Source: an uncultured Bacteroidales bacterium (GTDB taxonomy: Bacteria; Bacteroidota; Bacteroidia; Bacteroidales; UBA932). Taken from it: a stretch of DNA of 9,107 nucleotides. How positions within the stretch are numbered: the first letter of the stretch is position 1; each line of letters starts with the position of its first letter. Shown here one piece after another: positions 1 to 6,526 of this stretch. The position numbers and the translations under genes are program-made. Below the pieces are notes generated by a model. That model worked only from the letters and a program-made list of their open reading frames with translations. It did no database searches and was not told where the DNA came from. The stretch is taken from contig CAMKTW010000056.1 in NCBI GenBank assembly GCA_946415795.1, positions 1 through 9,107 of the forward strand. Direction: 5' to 3'.

Positions 1-2558
1 TTGCCGCCGGCCGTGGCGAGGAACTTCTGTCCGCCGCCGCCGCCCTGGATGAACTGTGCCGCCTGGCGTATGTCAGAGCCGGCATCGAAGCCACCCGCCA
101 CAAGGTCGTCGGTGTACATCACCACAAGGCAGGGCTTGTGGTCCACAGATTCGAACGCGGCCACAAATGCGGTGTTTGAACTCTCTGCGTGCAGGTCGTG
201 GGCTATGCTCTTGGCTATGTCCATAGACGGGCACTCGGTGAGGGTGATGAGCGTCTTGCCGTTGATGGTTGCGGCATTGCGTACCAGAGAGGCCTTCATA
301 TCGGCAATCTTCTCTTTCTGGATGGACTCGAATGATTTCTTGTACTGCTCGTTCTCCTCAATTATGCGGCTGATGGCGGCGGCCGGGTCGCCGGTGTTGT
401 TGAACATTGCGCGCACCTTCTCGAGGATATCTTCCAGTACGTCCACGGAGAGTTCTGCGTTGATGCCCGTGGTGGCCTCTATGCGGCGCACTCCTGCAGC
501 GACGGCGCTCTCGTTCAAAATCCTGAAGTAACCGATGTTGCCGGTGGCGGGGGCGTGGCATCCGCCGCAGAGTTCAACAGAGTCGCCGAACTTGATCATC
601 CGGACCTTGTCACCGTATTTCTCGCCGAACAGCGCCATAGCGCCGCGGTTGCGAGCCTCGTCTATGCTGATGTCGCGGAACTCCTCCAGCGGGGCGTTAG
701 CACGGATAAGGGCGTTGACCATACGCTCAACTTTGTCCAGTGTCTCTTTGGATACCTTCTCGTAGTGCGAGAAGTCAAACCGGAACGATGCTGCGCCCAC
801 GTAAGAACCCTTCTGCTCAACATGGGTGCCCAGTATCTTGCGCAGCACATAGTGCAGCAGGTGGGTTGCAGTGTGGTTGTTCTGGATGTTGGTGCGGCGC
901 TCCACATCCACGGTAGCGTGGAAATCTGCGGTGGGGTCACCGGGCAGATGGTCCACCAGATGTATGGCAAGGCCGTTCTCCTTGATGGTGTTGAGCACCT
1001 GGAGTCGTTCGCCGTCGGCAGAGCGGATCTCACCGGTGTCGCCGACCTCGCCGCCCATCTCAGCATAGAAGGGAGTGGTGTCCAGCACTATCTGTATCTG
1101 CTCCTTGTTCTTGGCGGTAACGGTGCGGTATTTGACGATGCGGGAGTCGGTTTCAGTGGTGTCGTAGCCGACAAACTCGCTTTGTGAATCGGGCAGCAGC
1201 TCCACCCAGTCGCCTGTCTGTATCGAGGTGGCGTTGCGTGCGCGCTCTTTCTGCTTCTCGAGTTCAACGTTGAACTCCTGCAGGTCTATCTGGAAGCCGT
1301 TTTCGCGTGCGATAAGTTCGCTCAGGTCAATCGGGAAACCGAAGGTATCGTAAAGCGTGAAGGCATCTTTGCCGCTGATAATTTTGGTCTCCTTCGATTT
1401 CTCCATAATATTGTCCATCAGGCGGATGCCCTTGTCAAGCGTGCGCAGGAAGGCGTCCTCCTCTTCCTTGATCACGCGGGTGATGAGAATCTGCTGTGCG
1501 CGGAGCTCCGGGAATGCGTCGCCCATTTCGGCAACGAGGGTGGGAACCAGCAGGCATAGGAACGGCTCCTTGAGGTCGAGGAAAGTGTAGCCGTAGCGGA
1601 CTGCGCGCCTCAGGATGCGGCGGATCACATAGCCCGCCTTGTTGTTGCTGGGGAGCTGACCGTCCGCTATCGAGAAACTTATGGCGCGGATATGGTCGGC
1701 AATCACGCGCATCGCAACTGCCGTCTGCCCGCCTTCATCATAGCTCTTGCCGCAGAGAGCGGCGATGGCGCTGATCATACCGGTGAAGACATCGGTATCG
1801 TAATTGCTCTTTTTCCCCTGAAGGGCCATACAGAGACGTTCAAAGCCCATTCCGGTGTCGATATGTTTTGCGGGGAGGTTCTCCAGGGAGCCGTTGGCCT
1901 TGCGGTTGTACTGCATAAACACAAGGTTCCATATCTCAATGACGAGCGGGTGGCCTTCGTTGACCAGTTCGCGCCCGGGTTTGGCTGCGATTTCAGCCTC
2001 GTCGCGCAGGTCGATGTGAATCTCGCTGCAGGGGCCGCAGGGACCGGTGTCACCCATCTCCCAGAAGTTGTCGTGCTTGTTGCCCAGCAGGATATGGTCG
2101 TCGGGCAGGTACTGCTGCCAGTAACCGCGGGCCTCGCTGTCCATCTCCAGGCCGTCGGGGGCGTACCCCTCGAATACGGTGGCGTAAAGGCGGCTCTTAT
2201 CGAGCTTATACACCCCGGTGAGCAGTTCCCAGGCCCAGCCTATCGCCTCTTTCTTGAAGTAGTCGCCAAAGCTCCAGTTGCCCAGCATCTCAAACATAGT
2301 GTGGTGGTAGGTGTCGTGTCCCACCTCCTCCAGGTCGTTGTGCTTGCCGCTCACGCGGAGACATTTCTGGGTGTCGGCGGCGCGGTTGAACGCAGAGCTC
2401 TTGTTGCCCAGGAATATATCCTTGAACTGGTTCATTCCGGCATTGGTGAACATCAGGGTAGGGTCGTTCTTGACCACCATCGGAGCCGACGGTACTATTG
2501 TGTGTCCCTTGGATGCAAAGAAATCCAAAAAGGTTTTTCTGATCTCTTTTGAAGTCAT
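1..2558 (-). CDS. alaS: Alanyl-tRNA synthetase (AlaRS), 3' end cut by window edge
   Basis: Charges tRNA-Ala with alanine in the cytoplasm and hydrolyses mischarged Ser/Gly-tRNA-Ala. Reading the minus strand from ATG at 2558-2556 gives 852 uninterrupted codons. The class II catalytic domain is N-terminal, with MFTNAGMNQFK at about residues 36-46 and the motif 2 region RVSGKHNDLEEVGHDTYHH from about residue 68. DTGPCGPCSEIH lies at 170-181. The editing domain has its zinc site intact: HTATH at 562-566 and CGGCH at 664-668 (C664 and H668 match the family C-x3-H). The C-Ala domain has the usual glycine loop, five Gly at about 839-843, just before the edge. Family members are about 870-880 residues, so roughly 20 C-terminal residues are missing only because the window ends. 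The gene is divergent from the M23 cluster, and a good -7 element lies 38 bases upstream of the start. No frameshift is seen. Identification is secure. Confidence 0.97.
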   Translation of the reverse strand, partial: MTSKEIRKTFLDFFASKGHTIVPSAPMVVKNDPTLMFTNAGMNQFKDIFLGNKSSAFNRAADTQKCLRVSGKHNDLEEVGHDTYHHTMFEMLGNWSFGDYFKKEAIGWAWELLTGVYKLDKSRLYATVFEGYAPDGLEMDSEARGYWQQYLPDDHILLGNKHDNFWEMGDTGPCGPCSEIHIDLRDEAEIAAKPGRELVNEGHPLVIEIWNLVFMQYNRKANGSLENLPAKHIDTGMGFERLCMALQGKKSNYDTDVFTGMISAIAALCGKSYDEGGQTAVAMRVIADHIRAISFSIADGQLPSNNKAGYVIRRILRRAVRYGYTFLDLKEPFLCLLVPTLVAEMGDAFPELRAQQILITRVIKEEEDAFLRTLDKGIRLMDNIMEKSKETKIISGKDAFTLYDTFGFPIDLSELIARENGFQIDLQEFNVELEKQKERARNATSIQTGDWVELLPDSQSEFVGYDTTETDSRIVKYRTVTAKNKEQIQIVLDTTPFYAEMGGEVGDTGEIRSADGERLQVLNTIKENGLAIHLVDHLPGDPTADFHATVDVERRTNIQNNHTATHLLHYVLRKILGTHVEQKGSYVGAASFRFDFSHYEKVSKETLDKVERMVNALIRANAPLEEFRDISIDEARNRGAMALFGEKYGDKVRMIKFGDSVELCGGCHAPATGNIGYFRILNESAVAAGVRRIEATTGINAELSVDVLEDILEKVRAMFNNTGDPAAAISRIIEENEQYKKSFESIQKEKIADMKASLVRNAATINGKTLITLTECPSMDIAKSIAHDLHAESSNTAFVAAFESVDHKPCLVVMYTDDLVAGGFDAGSDIRQAAQFIQGGGGGQKFLATAGG

Positions 2559-2595
2559 TTTATGATATAATAGGTTGAAATTTACAACTAAACTG

Positions 2596-2603
2596 CAAAG
2601 ATA
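2596..2603 (-). promoter_or_regulatory. Promoter -7 element for alaS
   Basis: On the minus strand this reads TATCTTTG followed by C, a full match to the Bacteroidota -7 consensus TAnnTTTG. It lies in the AT-rich divergent intergenic region and would start transcription near 2588-2590, leaving a leader of about 30 bases before the alaS ATG. The -33 element (TTTG, 19-21 bases further upstream) is not well matched, so the call rests on the -7 sequence and its position. Confidence 0.6.
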
Positions 2604-2632
2604 ACTTTCTAAAATCAATTTTTGTAACTTAG
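2602..2632 (+). promoter_or_regulatory. Probable rightward promoter region for the M23 cluster
   Basis: Two one-mismatch versions of TAnnTTTG face the M23 genes: TAACTTTC at 2602-2609 and TAACTTAG followed by C at 2625-2632. Neither has a good TTTG -33 element at the expected spacing. A promoter is required somewhere in this 108-base spacer because alaS is divergent. The second element would give a leader of about 28 bases to the ATG at 2667. Its exact identity is uncertain. Confidence 0.35.
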
Positions 2633-2666
2633 CACAATTATTGCAGAATTTTTCTCTGCTTTGAAT

Positions 2667-3635
2667 ATGTCATCGGCAAGAATCACATACAACGACACGC
2701 CAGTGGAGGATAACCAGGGCAGGCAGCACCCTGCACCATCCGGTCGCGACGCGCTTATTTCGCTGGCGGTGGGGGTGGTGATTTTCGGGCTGTATCTGCT
2801 GCTCAACGGCAGTGTGTTCCATCTCCCGGGCATCCGTCAGATGGTGCTCAAAAAGCAGAACGCACGGCTGATGGAGAAGATAGAATATCTGGGGCAGCGC
2901 ACCGCCATACAGAACGAGCGGATGTCTGAGCTGGAGATGCGCGACAACAAGGTATATCGCCCCATATACGGTATGGACGAACTGCCGCCCGAGGTCCGGG
3001 GCGCCGGTTATGGCAGTGAATCGCGCTACGATGTGTTCAAGGGGTTTCCCAACGCCCGGTTACTCACTGAATCTGCCCGTGACCAGGATGTGATTGAGGT
3101 CCGTGCCTATCTGCAGTCGCTCTCTTACGACGATATAGAGAAGGTTGCGATGAAGATAGAGGATATGACCAGGTTTATCCCCTCTCTGATGCCGGTATGC
3201 CCCGGGCACGACATCACCATCACGTCCCCCTTCGGATACCGTATCCACCCGATTATGGGCAATGTCATCTTCCACAGCGGTACCGATATCGCCGGTCCCC
3301 GCGGCACTCCGGTTTATGCCGCGGCCGACGGGGTCGTGTCTGACGTGCAGTTCAATTTCCACGGTTACGGCAATGTCGTGGATATAAATCACGGTTTTGG
3401 TTACGCCACACGCTACGGCCACCTTCATTCTGCGAATGTTGAAAAGGGTCAGAAGATACACCGTGGCGACCAGATCGGCACCATTGGCAGCACCGGACGC
3501 GCCACCGGCCCCCATCTCCACTACGAGGTGCTGTATAATACCCTTCAGGTGAATCCCTGGAACTATTTTGACAAGAACATCTCCCCCAAGGAGTATATGA
3601 CCTTGGTAACTGCTGCCGATAACAATGAGGATTGA
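2667..3635 (+). CDS. Membrane-anchored M23 (LytM-type) peptidase, intact active site
   Basis: A 322-residue predicted zinc metallopeptidase of the M23 family, which cleaves peptide cross-links in peptidoglycan. The order is a short cytoplasmic N-terminus, one membrane segment at about 31-49, a coiled coil at about 58-92, a linker beginning with RDNKVYRPIYG, and the catalytic domain at about 180-305. Active-site residues are all visible: SPFGYRIHP before the site, HSGTD (H203, D207), YGHLH (H252), and GPHLHYE (H283, H285). By the LytM model H203, D207 and H285 bind zinc, and H252 and H283 are catalytic. ATG at 2667 is preferred over the in-frame TTG at 2661; no Shine-Dalgarno is evident, as is usual in this phylum. 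It is the first gene of the rightward cluster, three bases before a second M23 gene with the same architecture. An M23 gene beside alaS is a familiar Bacteroidales arrangement. Confidence 0.92.
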   Translation: MSSARITYNDTPVEDNQGRQHPAPSGRDALISLAVGVVIFGLYLLLNGSVFHLPGIRQMVLKKQNARLMEKIEYLGQRTAIQNERMSELEMRDNKVYRPIYGMDELPPEVRGAGYGSESRYDVFKGFPNARLLTESARDQDVIEVRAYLQSLSYDDIEKVAMKIEDMTRFIPSLMPVCPGHDITITSPFGYRIHPIMGNVIFHSGTDIAGPRGTPVYAAADGVVSDVQFNFHGYGNVVDINHGFGYATRYGHLHSANVEKGQKIHRGDQIGTIGSTGRATGPHLHYEVLYNTLQVNPWNYFDKNISPKEYMTLVTAADNNED

Positions 3636-3638
3636 CGG

Positions 3639-4538
3639 ATGAAACTGAACCAGTATATGAGATATCTGCTATGGGGACTTCTGGTTGCACTTGTCCTTTA
3701 CGGCATTTATGAGCTGGTTTATACCGGCAGGGAGGACAGGGTTCTGAAGGATGAGAACGAATATCTCCAGGAGCATTACGATAACCTGCTGGAGCGCAAC
3801 CTCCTCGTGGAAGATGTGATAAAAGGGCTCCAGGCTCGCGACAACCAGATTTACCACAATATTTTCAATGTGGATCCTCCTACGGCGGAGGGCTTGACGG
3901 GGGGCGGCGATGAAGAGGAACTGGAGCAGTATTTTGAGGCGGATGAGGAGCAGCTCATAGAATCGTCTCGCCAGACGCTGGCAGACCTTGTGCGCACTGC
4001 TAGTCAGGTAGAGAGACAGATCAAGGCCATAAACGACTGTCTGGCCGACAAGGATTTCAACAAAGAGAACTTCCCTTCCGTCATCCCGCTGGATAACCTT
4101 ACGATAGCCCGCACCGGCGCTACCACCGGCAAGAAGATCAATCCGTTTTTCAAGACCTTTGCCGGCCACACCGGGATTGACCTGATGGCCCCCTATGGCA
4201 CCGATGTGGCTGCTACGGGGGGCGGAGTGGTGGTGGAGGTGCTCAGGCAGAACAAGGGCCTGGGAAATATGGTGATAATCGACCACGGCAACGGGCTGCG
4301 CACGACCTATGCCCATCTGAGCGACATTTATGTGGCTATCAACCAGAAGGTCAAGCGGGGCAAGGTTATAGGCAAGGTGGGCAATTCGGGAGCATCGTTC
4401 TCTACGTCGCTCCACTATGAAGTCCGCAAGGGGGGGCGCGCACTGGATCCGGTCAATTATTTCTTTGCCAATCTTTCTCCTTCAGCGTACAGCGATATGC
4501 TATTATTGGCAAATACTACCGGACAATCGCTGGATTGA
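3639..4538 (+). CDS. Second membrane-anchored M23/LytM protein, altered active site
   Basis: A 299-residue paralogue of the preceding gene. It has a membrane segment at about 8-24, a coiled coil at about 32-66, the linker signature ARDNQIYHNIF (compare MRDNKVYRPIY in the neighbour), an acidic stretch DEEELEQYFEADEEQ near 91-105, and a LytM domain at about 155-275. The zinc ligands appear intact: HTGID (H177, D181) and H259. YAHLS gives H226. However, the usual HxH motif reads STSLHYEV, so the first His is Ser257, and the approach motif GYRIHP of the neighbour is replaced by GKKINP. By the LytM model the lost His is catalytic rather than a zinc ligand. The protein may therefore be a weak enzyme or a non-catalytic partner or regulator, as known for degenerate LytM proteins such as EnvC; this is inference. 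The three-base spacer implies co-expression with the first copy. Confidence 0.9.
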   Translation: MKLNQYMRYLLWGLLVALVLYGIYELVYTGREDRVLKDENEYLQEHYDNLLERNLLVEDVIKGLQARDNQIYHNIFNVDPPTAEGLTGGGDEEELEQYFEADEEQLIESSRQTLADLVRTASQVERQIKAINDCLADKDFNKENFPSVIPLDNLTIARTGATTGKKINPFFKTFAGHTGIDLMAPYGTDVAATGGGVVVEVLRQNKGLGNMVIIDHGNGLRTTYAHLSDIYVAINQKVKRGKVIGKVGNSGASFSTSLHYEVRKGGRALDPVNYFFANLSPSAYSDMLLLANTTGQSLD

Positions 4539-4539
4539 T

Positions 4540-4547
4540 TATATTTG
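4540..4547 (+). promoter_or_regulatory. Candidate internal promoter -7 element before the MerR-type gene
   Basis: TATATTTG matches TAnnTTTG exactly and lies just after the stop of the second M23 gene, in the only AT-rich gap (29 bases) of this part of the cluster. Transcription would begin about 15 bases before the ATG at 4568. No TTTG is found at the proper -33 spacing, so the element may be weak or fortuitous. Confidence 0.4.
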
Positions 4548-4567
4548 AAGAAAAATTCACACTCTAT

Positions 4568-4885
4568 ATGGCAAAAATCTGTTACACAATCGGTGAAGTG
4601 GCCGAAATACTGGGCGAGAGCACCTCTGCCGTACGTTTCTGGGCCAACACCTATCCCGATCTGATTAACCCTATGCGCAACAAAAAAGGCAACCGCCTGT
4701 TTTCGCCTGATGACGTGGAGACCTTCAAGAAGCTTCATTACTACATCAAAGAGCGCGGTATGACCCTTGACGGTGCGGGTAAAATGCTCAAGAACAAGGC
4801 AGAAGGGGGAGACAACAGGGCTCAGGTGGCGCTCCGGCTCAAGGAGATACGCGATATGCTTCAGCAGGTACACGACGAAATCTAA
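4568..4885 (+). CDS. Minimal MerR-type HTH transcriptional regulator
   Basis: A 105-residue protein whose first 75 or so residues are a MerR winged-helix DNA-binding domain: YTIGEVAEILGESTSAVRFW, then a wing with GNRLFSPDDVETFKKL, and KERGMTLDGAGKML. The remaining 30 residues form a short helix (VALRLKEIRDMLQQV) of the kind that dimerises MerR proteins. There is no C-terminal effector domain and no cysteine metal site; the only Cys is residue 5. No inducer can be guessed. The frame is open back to a TTG at 4535, but ATG at 4568 is chosen because the TTG would overlap the M23 stop and adds a non-conserved tail. The Nif3 gene follows after three bases. Short MerR proteins next to M23 genes are typical of Bacteroidales; the target is unknown, and self-regulation of this cluster is a guess. 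Confidence 0.88.
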   Translation: MAKICYTIGEVAEILGESTSAVRFWANTYPDLINPMRNKKGNRLFSPDDVETFKKLHYYIKERGMTLDGAGKMLKNKAEGGDNRAQVALRLKEIRDMLQQVHDEI

Positions 4886-4888
4886 GTT

Positions 4889-5650
4889 ATGAAAGTCTGC
4901 GATGTAGCCCGCATAATAGAGGAGTTTGCCCCTCTGGAGAGCGCTGCCGGCTGGGATAACACCGGACTGTGCATCGGCAGCGGCGACGCTTCAGTCACAG
5001 GCGTGCTGGTGGGATTCGACTGCACTCCGGCTCTCATCAGGGAGGCTGTGGAGCGCGGTGCAAATATGGTCGTAACCCACCATCCGCTGATATTCCACGG
5101 ATTGAAAAGGATATCTCCCGATACTTTCCTGGGGGAGACCGTCACCCTGGCCATCAAAAACGACATAGCCGTATATGCGGCACACACCAACGCAGACAAG
5201 GCGGGGGAGGGGGTAAATTACCTGATGGCGGAGCGGCTGGGGCTCACCCGGCGTGAAATACTGAGCGAAGACGGCTTCGGGCTTACCGGTTTCCTGGAGA
5301 GGCCGATGGCGTGCGGAGAGTTCATCTCTTTCGTAAAAGAGCGTTTTTCTCTCAAGGCCATCCGTACCTCACGCCCGATAGAAGGTGTGATAGAGAAGGT
5401 GGCGCTGTGCAGCGGGAGCGGTTCATCCCTGGTTGAGACCGCCCTTGCAAGCGGGGCGCAAGCCTATATCTGCGGCGATCTGAGTTATCATCAATTTTTT
5501 ACAGAAAAAGGGTTCATTTTACTCGATATCGGTCATTTTGAGAGTGAAATTGACATAGTTGACAAACTATTTTCGGTACTTAGTAAAAAAATAAATACCT
5601 TTGCAGTTCTGCGGACAAGAGAAGACAGAAATCCAATATATTACTTTTGA
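4889..5650 (+). CDS. Nif3/YbgI-family dinuclear metal-centre protein, short form
   Basis: A 253-residue member of the Nif3 (NIF3/GTP cyclohydrolase I type 2-like) family, whose members form toroidal hexamers with a two-metal site per subunit. The cellular reaction is not settled. The metal ligands expected from the E. coli YbgI structure are present: H64 and H65 in THHPLIF, D103 in HTNAD, and H216 and E220 in GHFESE. WDNTGL at 22-27 is the family's N-terminal signature. The C-terminus (INTFAVLRTREDRNPIYYF) resembles family ends, so the gene looks complete. The length matches the compact YbgI type, about 250 residues, and not the roughly 370-residue forms with an inserted PII/CutA-like domain. 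The last 130 or so bases are markedly AT-rich and carry a promoter-like element for the next gene. Spacing is 3 bases from merR and 12 to the zinc-ribbon gene. Confidence 0.92.
   Translation: MKVCDVARIIEEFAPLESAAGWDNTGLCIGSGDASVTGVLVGFDCTPALIREAVERGANMVVTHHPLIFHGLKRISPDTFLGETVTLAIKNDIAVYAAHTNADKAGEGVNYLMAERLGLTRREILSEDGFGLTGFLERPMACGEFISFVKERFSLKAIRTSRPIEGVIEKVALCSGSGSSLVETALASGAQAYICGDLSYHQFFTEKGFILLDIGHFESEIDIVDKLFSVLSKKINTFAVLRTREDRNPIYYF
5596..5603 (+). promoter_or_regulatory. Promoter -7 element inside the 3' end of the Nif3 gene
   Basis: TACCTTTG followed by C is an exact TAnnTTTG match. It lies within the last 20 codons of the upstream gene, preceded by an A/T run at 5580-5595. Transcription would start near 5610 and give a leader of about 50 bases to the zinc-ribbon ATG at 5663. 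The -33 element is only approximate (TTCG-like, about 20 bases upstream). The AT-rich setting inside an otherwise GC-balanced gene supports a real internal promoter for the zinc-ribbon/dnaB part of the cluster. Confidence 0.5.
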
Positions 5651-5662
5651 GACCAGCTTATT

Positions 5663-6502
5663 ATGGCAACAAAAAAGGTTAAACAGACAATAGTTACCCC
5701 TATCGACGAGAGGGAAACCTTCGTGTCGGTAGCCAAGAGCGTGAACGATGCCGACGGCATCACTATGGACGAGAAACTGCGTACGCTCTATCAGATACAG
5801 ATCAAAGATACTGCAATCGACAAGATTCATCTGCAGCGCGGAGAACTCCCCCTGGAGGTCCAGGACCTGGAGGACGAGGTTGCCGGGCTCAACACCCGTA
5901 TAGCAAACGCAGAGGCTGACATCGAGCAGATAGAGAAGAAGAAAGCCGATTTCAAGCACGCTATCGAAGAGGCAGCTATGCTGGTGGAGAAATACACCAA
6001 ACAGCAGGACAACGTCAAGAACAATCGCGAATACGAGTCTTTGGGCAAAGAGATCGAATATCAGACCCTGGAGCAGCAGGTTTGCGAGAAGCGCATCGGC
6101 GAGTGCGAGCGCGACCTTCAGGAAAAGCGCGACCTCATTGCAGCCACCCGTGAGCGTCTGGCAATCTTTGAGGCCAACCTCGAGGATAAGAAAAAGGAAC
6201 TCGAGACCATCATAGAGGAGACTGCAGCTGCCGAGGAGAAACTCCAGGCAGAGAAGGAGGAACTCCAGAAGAAGATTGACGAGCGTATGATGGTGGCTTA
6301 CAACCGCGTACGCGGCGCTGCCAAGAATCATCTGGCGGTTGTTACCATAGAACGCGAAGCTTGCGGCGGGTGCTTCAACCAGATTCCCCCGCAGCGCAAG
6401 CTCGACATTATCCAGGGCAAGAAGATTATCGTGTGCGAATATTGCGGCCGTATTCTCGTGAATCCTGAGTACAAGAACGACTACAAGCCAGAAGAGGCTT
6501 AA
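5663..6502 (+). CDS. C4-type zinc-ribbon coiled-coil protein
   Basis: A 279-residue protein of the family with a long coiled-coil hairpin followed by a C-terminal four-cysteine zinc ribbon (zf-RING_7 type). The heptad-rich Glu/Lys coiled coil spans about residues 38-215. The ribbon is ACGGCFNQIP (C234, C237) and VCEYCGRIL (C258, C261), with PPQ between, as usual for the family. The biochemical role is not established; structural relatives suggest an adaptor or scaffold, or a nucleic-acid-binding protein. No signal peptide or membrane segment is seen, so it is cytoplasmic. A 35-residue N-terminal segment (with VTPIDERETF) precedes the core MDEKLRTLYQIQ. The internal ATG at 5765 would remove it, and I keep 5663 because the open frame and leader length fit. 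Its position after the Nif3 gene is the usual Bacteroidales pairing. Confidence 0.9.
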   Translation: MATKKVKQTIVTPIDERETFVSVAKSVNDADGITMDEKLRTLYQIQIKDTAIDKIHLQRGELPLEVQDLEDEVAGLNTRIANAEADIEQIEKKKADFKHAIEEAAMLVEKYTKQQDNVKNNREYESLGKEIEYQTLEQQVCEKRIGECERDLQEKRDLIAATRERLAIFEANLEDKKKELETIIEETAAAEEKLQAEKEELQKKIDERMMVAYNRVRGAAKNHLAVVTIEREACGGCFNQIPPQRKLDIIQGKKIIVCEYCGRILVNPEYKNDYKPEEA

Positions 6503-6526
6503 GTAGTACACAAACTGCATTTTTCA

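Noticed and set aside
31..46. GCC triplet run that looks like a microsatellite
   Set aside because: It encodes the conserved glycine loop of the AlaRS C-terminal domain.
555..1187. A 210-codon plus-strand open frame
   Set aside because: It is antisense to the alaS editing domain with its intact zinc motifs.
1692..2552. A long plus-strand open frame of 286 codons
   Set aside because: It lies opposite the conserved catalytic core of alaS, and its translation resembles no protein. It is a shadow frame caused by the codon bias of alaS.
3669..4415. A 248-codon minus-strand open frame
   Set aside because: It is antisense to the second M23 gene, whose motifs are clearly real on the plus strand.
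5567..6520. A 317-codon minus-strand open frame, very rich in Leu
   Set aside because: It is antisense to the zinc-ribbon coiled coil. The Leu runs are simply complements of Glu and Lys codons (GAG to CTC, AAG to CTT), not membrane segments.
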